From Cyclospora cayetanensis (taxonomy: Eukaryota > Apicomplexa > Conoidasida > Eucoccidiorida > Eimeriidae): a stretch of DNA of 64,000 bases. The notes under the pieces were generated by a model. The model was not told the origin of the DNA and searched no databases. It saw only the letters and a list, made by a program, of their open reading frames with translations. A program made the position numbers and the translations under genes. The DNA is taken from NCBI RefSeq assembly GCF_002999335.1, contig NW_020312568.1, positions 124,001-188,000 on the forward strand. The letters run 5' to 3'. Below, in pieces: positions 1 to 12,422 of this stretch; position 1 is the first letter of the stretch; every line of letters starts with the position of its first letter.

Positions 1-117
1 TATATATATATGCGTTCGCATGTGTTTATGTATTCTTATGTCTATGTATATGCATATATATATACATATATGCGTATGTGTGTGTGTGTTTTGATGGTGT
101 ACAACACACAAACGCAG

Positions 118-3100
118 GCGGACTTGGCTCAGGCTTTGCCGAAGATGAAGCATCATTGCGTCGTGTCTGTGCTGATGCCTTCGCGCATTCTTCCCAAGTG
201 AGGTATAGTTACAGTGACGGGTGGCTACTGTCTGGAGAGGTGTGCAGTGAGCTGAAGGGCAAGCCATGCTTTTGCCGCCGTTGATATGTATAAATGTATA
301 TTTATATAGACACTTATATGTATGTACAACCTGTTTTAGCACTGCTGAGCAGAGGGGAAGGGTTTTGTGCAGCAACGCGTATTTTTATGCCCTCGGAATT
401 CAGCGTTTGACAGCCGCCTGTACATGTACGCACCTATGTGTGTATGTATATGCATGCATCCACGTAGAGAGCTTCATGAATTCAGCGCTTGTAATGAGTG
501 ACGGAGATCTTTTGTTCTTAGGTCTTCGTGGATCGAAGTCTGAAGGGATGGAAGGAAGTTGAGTATGAAATCGTTCGAGACGCGAAGGATAACTGCGTGG
601 CTGTCTGCAATATGGAGAACCTCGACCCCCTTGGTACGTGTCTTTACGACGGCTGCTGCAAGCAGCAGGGAAGAAGCTGGCTGCCTGATGCTGCATTACG
701 TGTCGAAGACCATGCATGCACGCACACGGCGCTGCCGCTTTAGCCGAAGGAAACTGACTTTCACGCTGGAAACGCTCGAGCGAACCTGCGAAAAAAACGT
801 CAGGAAATTGCGTCAAATAGCATTCGTGTGAGGGGGGAAGGCTTGCTTGCTAGCTACCTGCATATACCGTAGGGGCATGCAGAAAGCGGCAGAAAAAAGC
901 TATTCGAATGCATCTAGACTGACTAGAGTTTTTGCGCGTTGCTTTCTGAACCTGGTGGCTGCATGCATACAGGTATACACACGGGAGACTCCATCGTAGT
1001 TGCACCATCTCAGGTAGGCTCCTACTGCTTTGCGTCTTCTGCACTGCAACCACGACAACAATCGATACATCCTCAACATGTCTACGAAGGGGGCACGACA
1101 ATTATCGCTTCCGGCTAATCAACGTGCAAGCCTGCTGGGGATGAGCCTCACGTCTGTCTATCTCTGTCTGCGTCTGCCTCTCACTATCTCTGTCTACCAC
1201 TATGTATATATCTAGATATGTATCTATCTATGTCTCTCACTATCTCTGTCTATCTCTTTCTCACTCTCTCTATATATACACGTCTCTGTCTCTCTCTCAC
1301 TATCTCCGTCGCTCTCTTTCTCACTCTCTCTCTCTGAACATGTCTCTGTCTCACTCTCGCTATCTCTCTGTCTGTCTGTCTATGTCTCTTGCTCTCTCGC
1401 TTTTTTCCATGGTTTTCGACTCGGCTTTCCGATTTTCCCGCGCTAAGAAGTAATTTTTCCTTTTTCTCTGCTCCACAGACTCTCAGCAATGAGGAGTACT
1501 ACCGCCTGAGGGAGTGTGCCTTGAAGATCATCCGGCATTTAGGCATAGTCGGGGAGTGCAACATTCAGTATGCACTTGATCCTCACTCAGATCTCTATTA
1601 CATCGTGGAGGTGAGGGCTGGAAGCTAAGGATTGGCAGCAGCGCTGTAATATGCAGAGATGCATATATGTGTATATATATATGTATATATTTTTTTAATG
1701 GGCTGGGAGGTTGCTGCTGCAGCATGGGCGTATCGCGCCAGTGCGTTATTGCGATGCCACGAATGCTTGTTGCTGCCCAGTTCTGTTTTCTTAGAAATGC
1801 TTTTTTTCCAAATTTTCGCGTATCTCAGAAGGCACATATTCTTGGCTGCCTGCAATAACTATATAAATATATATATATATATATATTGTGCACTGTACGA
1901 CATGTCGGCTTTCTTTTTTAATTTTTTACGCACACATGCAGGTGAATGCTCGCCTCTCGAGGAGCAGCGCTCTGGCATCGAAGGCTTCCGGCTATCCTCT
2001 CGCATACATTGCCGCGAAGCTGGCATTGGGTGAGGCGGAGTCTGAAGCTCCGCTACGTTTTGTGTTTTTTCGTGACCACGATGCACCACTCGCACAAGAG
2101 AATGTGTCTTTCCCGCCACGTGCAGAAAAACGCGTTTTTCAGCGTACTTTCGCCGCTTCTTGTGGGTGCAGAGGTTCCACCCGGGTGCTCACATCCTCAG
2201 AAACTTGTTGTGATGCATGCTCTGCGAAACTGCTCACCAGGTCATGACTTGTTGCAGCTCTGCAACGAAGTCACCAAGGAAACTACTGCCTGCTTCGAGC
2301 CAGCCTTTGATTATGTCGTCACTAAGGTTCCAAGGTTGGCAGACGGAGAGAGGGAGCACGGAGAGGGAGGGGGGAAACAACAGTGCTCGTAGAGACATGC
2401 CTCGCTCTTTCAATACGGTCAAAACAAAATACAAACTCGGCAGATGAACGCGCAAAAGGAAAAAACCGCTGCGGAAGCATGGAAGCACACAGTTTTATAG
2501 ATAGAGATATATATATATCAATATGTACAGAGATACACATATATTTATAGAGATATATATGTATGTATGATGCATACATATATATATCTCTCTCTATGTA
2601 TATGTGTTTATATATGTACATATATTCTAGGGACGGCGGAACCACAGCGCTGTTTTGCCTACACGATTTTAGGGGGTATGCACGTAATCCATGCGTTTCT
2701 GCGGCAACGAGCATATCGCTGAATTATTTGGTGCTGCTGCATGCAGATGGGATATGAAGAAATTCGACGAGGCAGATCCTTTCATGGGGTCGGCTATGAA
2801 GAGCGTTGGAGAAGTCATGGCAGCAGGGAGAACTTTCGAGGAGTCGCTGCAAAAAGCCTTGCGGTGAGACACCGAAACTCTCTTCTAGAGCACCCCCACT
2901 CCTGCCCTACAGTGCCGCTTGTATTGACAGAAGACAACTCGAAAAAGTCGCACTTTTTGGCAGGCAGTCTTTATTTTGTAGCGCATGCAACCCCTGGTAG
3001 GAGAAAGCGACCGCAAATATACAGGGGAAGCAGTCAGCTCGCGTCTCTATCTATCTATCTGTCTCTTTCTCTCTCTCTCTTGCTCTTTCTCTCTCTTGCT

Positions 3101-6100
3101 CTTTCTCTCTCTATCTCTTTCTCTCTCTGAAGGGACAGTTTTGAGGTGTCTCAATAAGCAGCTGCTCTCAGGCATGTTTTCTTGTATTCGCGTATCGCTA
3201 CGGCGCCAACGCGTTGGTGCGATACGCAGCTTTTTGGATGCGTTTTTGTACTGTGTCGACTTGCGGAAATTCTCAGAATGGTAACGGGAGACGCGAACGG
3301 CTTTGACGAAACGATGTGCCCCCAACTAACTCCAAAGGTGTGTGTGCATGAATGCCTTGGGGACGCTTGCATTGCAGCAGGAGGCTGCTGTCTTCAGCAT
3401 CATAAGGCTAGTCGGCACCAGGAGACAGACAAACACACAGACAAACAGACAGACAGACAGACTTGTTGTCGCAAGACACATGTACCGTCGTGCTTCTGGC
3501 GAAATCTAGCTTGTTTAGAAGATTGATTGCTCTGTGTACAAGGGAGAACAGTTGCTTTTTATTCAATTTTTGCGAGGCTCTCCGTGGCATAGTGGCATTT
3601 TCGCGCATGTTGTTTGCTGACACGCATGTCAGCCTTGTTGAGGATCCCCTAACTGCTTCTAGCAAACTGTTTTCTTGTATGCAGACTGGAGAAGATTTCG
3701 CTGCCGCGAGAGAACGCTTGGAGCGAGAGTTGTCACAGCCTTCCGCTGCACGGTAGGCGTCTTGCTCTCTTGCATGCTTTCTTCTTGTTTTGTTCCGCTT
3801 TTTCTGAGTGTCTGCTGCTGCTGCTGATCTCGCCTTTTGCCAGCGTTGTGAGAAGGCGGCATGCAAGAGAGAACCTCCCCCTCAATATGCATGCATGCGC
3901 CTGTGGGGTGCAGCATATGGGCTTTGGCAGAGGCTTTGCGTCAGGGGTACGATGTCGAGAAGCTCCACGCTTTGACACGGATCGATCCTTGGTTCCTCTC
4001 GAAGCTGAAGCACATCCAGGATATCAAAGAAGGGCTTGCCACCAAGTCGCTTGCGCAGCTAACCAAGCGCGATCTCATCTTTGTCAAGAAATACGGTGGG
4101 TTCGTTGGCGAGCCGCTGGCGTTTCTTTTTCGTATTGCATCCACGACGCATCATTTTTGCTCTAGCGATGCGGCAGCAGGGGAGTTGGCGATCGAAGTGT
4201 CAGCTGCGCATGTGCTGCGTGTTTGAGGCTACGAATCGCGGGTGTGCTTCCGTTCGACTGCCCGCTGTCTCCTCACCGATCTCTCGACGTCGGTTCCTCT
4301 ACACGCAGCCTTTAGCAGCTCCAAGTGCGCGCGTGCTTCGTCCTCTCAGGATTCAGCGATCGGCAGATTGCAGCGTATACCTCTCAAGGCTCGCTGCAGA
4401 CACTGCAAGTCACGGAGGAGGATGTGTGGAGCTATAGAAGGGCCTTAGGCGTTCTGCCTTTCGTGAAGCAAATCGACACTCTTGCAGCAGAATTTCCAGC
4501 GCAGACGAACTACCTCTACTTGACGTATCTTGGCACTGAGAGCGACGTGCATCCGCTATGCAGCACGGATCTCCCTGCATGTCAGTCAGTCCTCCCTCTG
4601 AGAATTTTCAGCAAAGGCATCCCCTCTGGGAGCTGCTCGCTGAGTAGACGTAGAGTTGCACTGCTGCTCACACAAAGCTCGGCTTGGAGCGCGACGGCAA
4701 GCAGAGTGTAGAAGGGAAGGACTGACGTTGAGGGGGCGGGAAGCAACCAGCAGCAGCGGCAGCAGCGGCTAGCCAAATTCCAAAGAAGGTGCACGGCAGC
4801 GAGCCAGTCTCCTTCTTTCTGCAGGGACGGTGCAGGATTGGACTTGAGGCTGCTGCATGTCTCACGTAAAGGGCATCTTTTTTCAGTGGCTGCCCTTGAA
4901 TGCGTGTAAATTGTGTTCTGGATGTATGTATATATACACGCATATATAACTGTAATAAATATATCTATATATGCATGTATGTTTGTACATTTGTATGTGG
5001 AGAGGCGAAGCTTTTTCCGGCGAGAAGGGGTTTGTTTGTGTGTGCTGCTGCTGCCTGGCGTGCAGCAAGTCCAATGTATAGGCAGAAGCAGGGAAGTTCA
5101 AAAGGCGTGTTATCTCCGACTGCGGGGGGAGTAGCTCCCTCACCGCTCATGGAGCCTGAGCCTGGCTCCATCCTCAGCCGTCTGTACAGCTCTCGGAGTC
5201 ATCAGACATCGTGTGCAGAAGACACCCCTGCGTCTGGCTGCTATGTAGTGCTCGGTAAGCTGGCACTTTGAGAGGCAGCGAGGTCGTTAGATCGCAATCA
5301 GGCGGGAAGTAGCGCGTGTTGCGCGGCATTTCGAGGAAGGCTTCGCTTTCTGACAAAGCGGCGATACACGCAAGCTGCTGCTGCAGCTGCAGCAGCAGGA
5401 GGGAGTGGCAAGGATTGCCGCAGCGTTGCTGAATATTACATGCCCTGCATGCACGATGACATTTCCAAGTTGCAGGCTGCGCTTTTCCCGCACTGACGTA
5501 TCCCTGGTGTGGAAGGGGTATTGTCTGTATTGTGTGTCTGTGTATCTTTTTGTGTATTGTCTGTGTGTATTGTCTCTGTGTGTGTATTTATGTGTGTATT
5601 GTATTGTATGTGTCTGTGTGTAGTTTTTGTGCAGTGTGTATGTGTATTGTCTCTGTGTGTGTATTGTCTGTGTGTGTGCATGTGTCGGTGTGTAATTTTT
5701 GTGTATGTGTATGTGTGTATCGTCTCTGTGTATTTCTTTGTGTATGTGTATGTGTGTATTGTCTCTGTGTATTTCTTTGTGTATGTGTATGTGTGTATTG
5801 TCTCTGTGTATTTCTTTGTGTATGTGTATGTGTCGGTATGTATTTTTTGTGCATTGTCTGTGTATGTGCATGTGTGTGTTGTCTCTGATTGTGTATCTAT
5901 GTGTGTATTGTATTGTATGTGTGTATTGTCTGTGTGTAAATGTTGCTGGCTTCCCCGCTGCAGGTTGCGGCTGTTACTGCATTGGTAGCAGCGTTGAGTT
6001 CGACTGGTCAGCTGTCTCCTGCATCTCTACTCTCCGCACACTTGGCCATAGAGCCATCGTGGTAAGTGTTGAAGGGGGGAAAGAGATACAGCAGGCTCGA

Positions 6101-6521
6101 GGCATGAAAACACTCAGACATGGAGCGGGGAGCAGACAGTGGACGTGTAGAGAGGACTCGAGTTCAAGAAGTATCTCATGTGCAGCGAGACGCTGCGAGA
6201 GAAGGACAGATATATATCGATAGATACATCGATAGATAGAGAAATAGATAGAGGCTGCTGCAGATGGGGAAGTTCGACGAAAATTCGCCATAGGGGGGAT
6301 GCAGGAGGCACCTGGGAAGCGCATCCTTTAGCTGCTGGCTGCGGCTTTATGTGGGTTGCCTGTGAAGGTAAATTGTAATCCCGAGACGGTTTCTACCGAC
6401 TACGATGTTAGCGACAGACTATACTTCGAGGACCTTACGTTAGAGACAGTGTCGAACATCTGGTGAGTGCGGGCTTTAGGGGCTTATGCCGGATTGCTGC
6501 TGTGCGTGCTATCTCTGTCTC

Positions 6522-6560
<39 letters not shown>

Positions 6561-9500
6561 GTCTGTCTGTCTGTCTCTCTCTCTCTATCTCTATCTCTCT
6601 CTCTCTTCAAACGATGCTTCTTCCTTGCGGCTGTCTCATGAAGACGTGCTGCAAATAGCGACAAGGCTTGATGGTTGCTTCCAAAATTACAAGAGACGAT
6701 TAGTTGAAACCCAGTCTACCTGCTAGAGTAGACAGTGTTTGTGAATTCAGACCCAAGCAGGTAAAATATACATATATAAACTGATTGGTTTACTTCACTT
6801 TATTGACGAAGCATCATGCAGAGTTTCCTATTCGCCGTACAAATGCGACATCTGGCTGCAGGCAGATCGAGCAGCCTGAGGGTGTGATTATTTCCGTCGG
6901 AGGACAGACTCCTAACAATCTGTGCAATGCGCTGGAGAATCGTGGTGTTGGGATCATGGGTAAGGGTTATTTCTCATGTTTTTTTTAGTAGAAGAGGCGG
7001 CCATAGCTAGCTGCGTGTACACCTGGACTAGCGTCTGTGGACCTGTCTCTCTGTATGCATGCACACGCATTTATAAGTACTCTATGAACGCATGTGCATT
7101 GATATATGCATATGCGTTCATATTTATATATATTTATGCACGGAAAGCCTTTTCCCGCCTCAGAAACGCGTGCACCCCCTGCGTGCCGCTTGATCGGTCT
7201 GCAGTCGTAGTATAGCGTAGCTTTAGGTGAAAGCGATTTAGGCATATGTTGAGAAGAAAAAATATGCGTCTTCATGTATCATGCATACCTGTCCCAGGCA
7301 CAAGCGTCAGCTCCATTGACTGTTGCGAAGACAGGCACAAGTTCAGCAAGCTCTGTGACGAGCTGCGCCTTGACCAGCCAGCCTGGAGTGAGTTTACGAG
7401 TTTCGATGCTGCCCAGGAATTCAGCAACAAGGTGCGTTGGCTTTTCTTTCCCATGCAGTGGAAAATTTTTTCCATTGATAAAAGCTGCGCAGGTAGTTGG
7501 ATGCCTTTATTCGAGAGGCTGTATGCAGTGCATTCTCCGTCCTTCATGGCGTCTCGCTCGCAGGCTGCCCAATCGTGCTGCCCCTCTCTGAAGTGTATGT
7601 ACAGGTGTCTCTTTTGTGCATTTTTGCTCCTGCTGTCAGGTCGGATTTCCAGTGTTGGTGCGGCCTTCTTACGTCCTGAGTGGCGCTGCTATGCGCGTTG
7701 TTACGAATGATGAGCAGCTGCGGGAGTTTTTGCAGGTGAGTGCACTGATTTCCTCCTGGCATGGTGGGATTTTCAGTTGTACTACATCCAATTGCTGTGC
7801 AGACGTCTTCGATGAAGAAGTGCAGACAGACAGGTAGACGTAGATAGATAGAGCTGTCTTTATTTCTATCTTTCTCTGTCTGTCTTTTTCTCTCTGTGTC
7901 TTTCTGTGCTTCGATTAGGTGGCTGCAGTGGTTTCGGGAGACAGCCCTGTTGTGATCTCAAAGTTCGTCAGTAATGCTAAGGAGGTGGGAATTTGCATGC
8001 CGATCTGTTGACTGCCCGATGCATGCTCGTTTCTTGGCAGCGCGTCCGCTGCTGTTAAAGCCGCGCATGCATAGATATAATGCTACAAAAGGCAGGGGTT
8101 AAGGAGAGACATGGAAGCAGGGTTAAGGAGAGACATGGAAGCAGGGTTAAGGAGAGACCTAGGGAGAAGGTAAAGGAGAGAGAGGATGGCGTGCAAGTGT
8201 CTGCGGATGCCTCGAGGGTGGCACTGGCAGCCCTTTAAAGCCGAGAGTTGCGCAGACTCCACGCATCTGTTAGAGCGTCTGGCCTATGTGCGATTCGCTT
8301 CCGTAATGCATGTATTGAAGGCTGTGGAGATTGCTGCCTTTGTACGATGACGACGACCGCTGTTTCCGCAGGTGGAGTTTGACAGCGTCGCTAGTCGCGG
8401 AGAAATCCTCAACTACGCCATTAGCGAGCATGTTGAAAATGCGGGTAAGGATGTTTATGGAAACTACGGCGCAATGTGGGGGCTGTGCTTCGTGTCTGCC
8501 TACTATCGTTCATGGAGCACGTGCGCTCTTTTTAACTGCATCGAGAGCCATGTGACTGTTCAGCTGCTCATGAGAGCTCCTAGGCGTTGTATTCAACTGT
8601 CGCATGCTACGCAGGAACGCACTCAGGGGACGCCACTCTGATTCTTCCTGCTCAAAAGCTCTACGTGGAAACAATCAGGTACTTTATTTCTCAGTGGAGT
8701 CTAGGGGTTTGCTGTCCAGAGGCTCGGCGGCATCTTGTGCCTCATGAGACTTTGACTTTCCTTGCCGCTGCAGACGGGTGAAGAAGATCGCACAGAAGCT
8801 CGCACGGGCGCTTAACGTGTCTGGTACGTGCTGCGCTTTGCATGCATGCATGCAAAGGGCAGGGGCAGCAGAGCGAACCGCACTCCGTTTCGCTGTAGGG
8901 CTTGTGGTGGAGCTTGCTGGGAAGGCAGTTGCAAGGAAGGGAGGCGACGGGGGAGGAAGAGGGAGGGGGGACAAAGACACGAAAGAAACAGGCTTTGTCC
9001 ACCATATAAGATGTGAACTTGTGTAAATATAATTATAAATAAATATATATAAATATATATATAAATGCATATTCCATTTCAAGGAGACATGGTGCAAGTC
9101 TTGGGGCTGTGTCAGTGGTCGTCTCTGCGTGGTGTGCATCATAGGGCCCTTCAACATTCAATTTATCTGCAAGAATAACGAAGTAAAAATCATTGAATGC
9201 AACCTTCGCGCGTCTCGCACCTTCCCGTTCATCAGCAAGTGCTTCGGAGTAGACTTCATTGAGCAGGCAACCAAGTGAGTGTCTTTAGTATGAAGCACGA
9301 GCGCAGTTTTCAGGCTCGATTGTTTTTTCTTGCCTCGGTTTCTGGGGAGGTTGGTCACCCAAAAAAGAGAGCTGCTGTCGAATCTCTCATTGTTTGCTCG
9401 CTGAAAGGCTGATAAAAAAGAGAGCTGCTCTTTAATCTCATTGGTTGCTCGCTGAAAGGCTGATAAAAGAAGAGAGCTGCTGTCGAAAAGGCTGATAAAA

Positions 9501-11308
9501 AAAGAGAGCTGCTGTCGAATCTCTCATTGCTTGCTCGCTGAAAGGCTGATAAAAGAAGAGAGCTGCTGTCGAATCGCTCATTGCCTGCTCGCTGAAAGGC
9601 TGATAAAAGAAGAGAGCTGCTGTCGAATCTCTCATTGCTTGCTCGCTGAAAGGCTGATAAAAGAAGAGAGCTGCTGTCGAATCTCTCATTGCTTGCTCGC
9701 TGAAAGGCTTATAAAAGAAGAGAGCTGCTGTCGAATCTCTCATTGCTGGCTTGCTGAAAGGCTGATAAAAAAAGAGAGCTGCTCTCGAACCTCTCATTGC
9801 TGGCTTGCTGAAAGGCTGATAAAAGAAGAGAGCTGCCGTCGAATCTCTCATTGCTTGCTCGCTGAAAGGCTGATAAAAGAAGAGAGCTGCTGTCGAATCG
9901 CTCATTGCTTGCTCGCTGCATTGCAGCAAGAACGTGAGCGGCAAGGAGGGAATGCCTGTTGTCAGCGGTCGGGTAGAGTATGAACAGGAGTCTTGACCAG
10001 CGCATGTGGCTGCTCCGCTGCTGTTTGCAGAGTCATGGTGGGTGCTCCCGTATCAGCCGAGTCGATTCATCTCATGGATTTGGAATTCGTCTGTGTAAAG
10101 GCCCCTGTCTTCTCCTTCAACAGACTCCGAGGCTGCGATCCTCTGCTCGGAGTAGAAATGCGCAGCACTGGAGAGGTCAGTAGAGGCGGGGGGGGAATTT
10201 CTCAGGCTAGCAGTGGCAGCTCCAGCGGTTCAAAAGTTGATTTTGCTGCGAGGAACCTGTCGCTTTTCATCACCCCTGCTGCTTCGAGGGGGCCTACAAT
10301 TAGTGTCTAGGATGCTTGCGGCTTATGTGCGCCCAGGTTGCATGCTTCGGAACGGACAAACACGAAGCATTCCTTAAGGCGTTGGTGTCGACTGGCTTGC
10401 GATTGCCTCTGAAAAAACGTTCAATCCTACTTGTTACAGGTTAGCCTCCAGAGAGGTCTGCCTTCGCTGTTAATGTATATATATATATATGTATGGATAT
10501 ATATACATATATGTTTCCGTATTTTCTAGCACTTCGCACTAATAGCAGCGTCGGCTTTGATTCGGTCTTTTCGAGAAGCGGCTCGCAGCTGCTCAAAAAG
10601 TCCTTTATATCAGAGACGTCTGCCCAGCGTTATATATCCAATATGTGTGTATGTATGTAAGTATACATGTATCTTTGTGAATGTATGTGTGTATATACAT
10701 GTATGTAAGTATTTGTACGTGTGTATATGTGTATATACATGTATATAAGTATCTGTATCTGTGTGTATGTGTATATATATATGTTTGTGCGTATATATGT
10801 ACGTATGTGTGTATGTGTCGAGAAGCTTAGGGAAAGGGGGGAGGAGGTCAGGGATTTCTCGCTGTTGTTGCGCCTTCAGACGAATACCACCCTCCTTGTT
10901 GTTGCGTTGCCTGCAGGGCCTTTGTGGTCAAAAGTCGAGTTTTTCCCATTCGCCATCAAGCTGATGAAACTGGGCTTCACCATATACGCCACGGAAGGTA
11001 ATTTTTTGTGCTTGCGTTGCTGCGGTAAAACATGCCTGCGCAAGGGAGCTGTTTGATTGGGCTGTCTGTCTCTTCTGCCAGAATATCTGGTTCGGCTGCT
11101 GCTCAACAGTTGGAAGCAGCTGCTGAGTGCAGATAGCATCTGAACACGCATGCTACAGTGGGGGAATCTCGTGAGAATACAAGAAGCTCCTTCGTCGAAT
11201 TGAGTGTATTTCTCGCTTGGCCGTCCATTACAAACCTATTTAGCTGATGCTGCGTGCGCGGAGGTGATATATATATATATATATGTTTCCATGTATATAT
11301 GTGTGGGG

Positions 11309-11350
<42 letters not shown>

Positions 11351-12422
11351 TATGTATATATGTACATACATATATGTTTCTATGTATACCTATATATATG
11401 ATATATGTGCTTATGAGAGTTGTATGTTGTGGCCCCTTGTTGCGCATGCTGGTTTCTTTTTTAGGGAGTCGTTTATCTTCTGTCTGTTCCATCTTTCCTG
11501 TTTCCTTTGTGTGCGTTGATTTCTCACATGGGGTGTTGCCGATGGCATGCTCTCAGGCACATACGAGTTCCTCCACAAGGGAGCTCAGGATGCAGACAGC
11601 GGCCCAGCCTGTGTCGTTGGGGAAGACTTCGAGGCTGACGAACCTTGGGGGTATTTACCCTCGAGAGTTGAGGACGGGAAAGGCGGTGCTGCAGCCTGTG
11701 CGACTGGACTGGCGCCTTCCTTTGATCTGGATAAGCAGCTTATCCCCGTCAGCAAGGAGGAAACACCGAGCGGCTCGGATCGTCAGAGTGCAAAATCCAT
11801 CATTGCGGGAGGTATGCGAGGAATCGCTCATTTGCAAGTGCTTTGCCTGCCGTTTTTTGATGCACAGCAAGCAAACCTACGGGGTAAAAGTGGGCAGTGA
11901 GGGCCGCCTTACGCGTAGCAGCTGTTTTTAGTAGAGTGTTTTCTCAGCGTCTCGCTCAGTTCTGACGGCTTGTGTGCATGCGCAGGCATGGTCGAACTGG
12001 TGATAAATACCCCAGGCAGGACAAGTACCGAAGCCATTACTACAGGATACCTAATCCGGAGGGCTGCAATCGATGCAGGAGGTGAGGAGGGACGGCTCGT
12101 GCTTCTTCCCTGTGTGCGCTCGGGATGGTTAAACGGGAGTCGCATGCATGTGGAATGCTTCTTCTTCCGGTAGACATTAGGAGGCTCTTTAGGATAGTCC
12201 GAGGGAAAACGCCTCCGCTGCTGTGCAAAGGCTGCAAAGGTAACAGCGCTGCAGAATTGCCGATAGATGTGCTGTGGGATGCGCTGTCTTCCCGCAGTTC
12301 CCCTCATGACGGATCTCAAAGTGGCGGCTTTCTTTGTGGAAAGCATCTCCAGGAAAATCGCGAGGGAGCGCGAGGGCAAGCGCTTCTGGGAAGTCCGAGC
12401 ATGGGACGAATACCAACCGTAA
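118..12422 (+). CDS. CPSII: Carbamoyl-phosphate synthetase II, synthetase part, 5'-partial, 28 exons seen
   Basis: Makes carbamoyl phosphate from bicarbonate, ammonia/glutamine and two ATP, the first step of pyrimidine synthesis. Exons read: 118-197, 522-633, 973-1013, 1479-1610, 1942-2029, 2172-2334, 2747-2863, 3277-3337, 3685-3752, 3914-4095, 4350-4580, 5066-5254, 5964-6061, 6368-6462, 6862-6959, 7298-7431, 7640-7735, 7919-7984, 8372-8444, 8615-8678, 8774-8823, 9145-9274, 10031-10175, 10337-10439, 10917-10997, 11557-11811, 11986-12081, 12298-12422 (TAA). Their summed length keeps a single frame, which supports the model. Order seen: N-half ATP-grasp ([29 protein letters not shown]); oligomerisation domain (3685-4580); C-half ([70 protein letters not shown]); C-terminal MGS-like regulatory domain ([25 protein letters not shown]). 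Apicomplexan CPSII usually has a glutaminase domain fused at the N-terminus; that part would lie upstream. Least certain boundary: the 2172 acceptor. Confidence 0.93.
1150..1395. repeat. CT-rich microsatellite in a CPSII intron
   Basis: A run of CTCT, TCTG and TATC words on the plus strand lies in the intron 1014-1478, upstream of its acceptor at 1478. Open frames through it translate to Ser/Leu runs and are not coding. Similar pyrimidine tracts lie before other CPSII acceptors. Confidence 0.85.
3041..3130. repeat. CT-rich microsatellite in a CPSII intron
   Basis: An almost pure CTCTTT/CTCT tract in the intron 2864-3276. It is a simple repeat and carries no gene. Confidence 0.85.
5509..5940. 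repeat. GT-rich tract with a 39-bp tandem unit
   Basis: Plus-strand GT-rich DNA fills most of the intron 5255-5963. Between about 5700 and 5830 a 39-bp unit (tgtgtattgtctctgtgta then ttctttgtgtatgtgta plus a few bases) repeats about three times. Both strands stay open for long distances (Cys/Val-rich on plus, His/Thr-rich on minus) purely because of composition. Confidence 0.85.
6508..6604. repeat. CTGT/CTCT microsatellite in a CPSII intron
   Basis: (CTGT)n followed by (CT)n and (CTAT)n in the intron 6463-6861. Simple sequence only. Confidence 0.85.
8097..8163. repeat. 24-bp tandem repeat, about 2.7 copies
   Basis: The unit ggttaaggagagacatgg followed by aagcag starts at 8097, 8121 and 8145, the last copy being incomplete and degenerate. 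It lies in the CPSII intron 7985-8371. Confidence 0.9.
8837..8856. repeat. Perfect 20-bp palindrome built on TGCATGCA
   Basis: The sequence tttgcatgcatgcatgcaaa equals its own reverse complement. It sits 14 bases inside the CPSII intron that begins at 8824. GCATGC words recur elsewhere in these introns (for example 451-460, 711-720, 959-968, 3888-3897). Confidence 0.9.
9360..9920. repeat. 54-bp minisatellite in a CPSII intron, about ten copies
   Basis: A unit of about 54 bp containing gagagctgctgtcgaat, ctcattgcttgctcgct and gaaaggctgataaaa repeats through the intron 9275-10030. Early copies are shorter (near 9420 and 9490). Because the unit is a multiple of three and lacks stops, it gives an 18-residue repeat on plus and a matching repeat on minus. 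Neither is joined to a recognisable gene, and both flanks are clean CPSII splice sites. Confidence 0.92.
10468..10830. repeat. TA/TG-rich microsatellite
   Basis: Alternating tatata, tgtatg and gtatatac words fill most of the intron 10440-10916. Nothing else is visible there. Confidence 0.8.
11264..11405. repeat. (TA)n microsatellite
   Basis: Two (TA)n runs, the longer at about 11312-11346, with TATG flanks, in the intron 10998-11556 of CPSII. Confidence 0.88.

Noticed and set aside
1202..1489. Ser/Leu- and Arg/Glu-rich ORFs
   Set aside because: Translation of a CT microsatellite.
5287..5988. Long open frames on both strands (Cys/Val-rich plus, His/Thr-rich minus)
   Set aside because: They follow the GT microsatellite in a CPSII intron flanked by clean splice sites; composition alone keeps them open.
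9438..10005. Repeat-protein ORFs of 100-170 codons on both strands
   Set aside because: Product of a 54-bp minisatellite whose unit lacks stops; it lies in an intron whose flanking exons join CPSII in frame.
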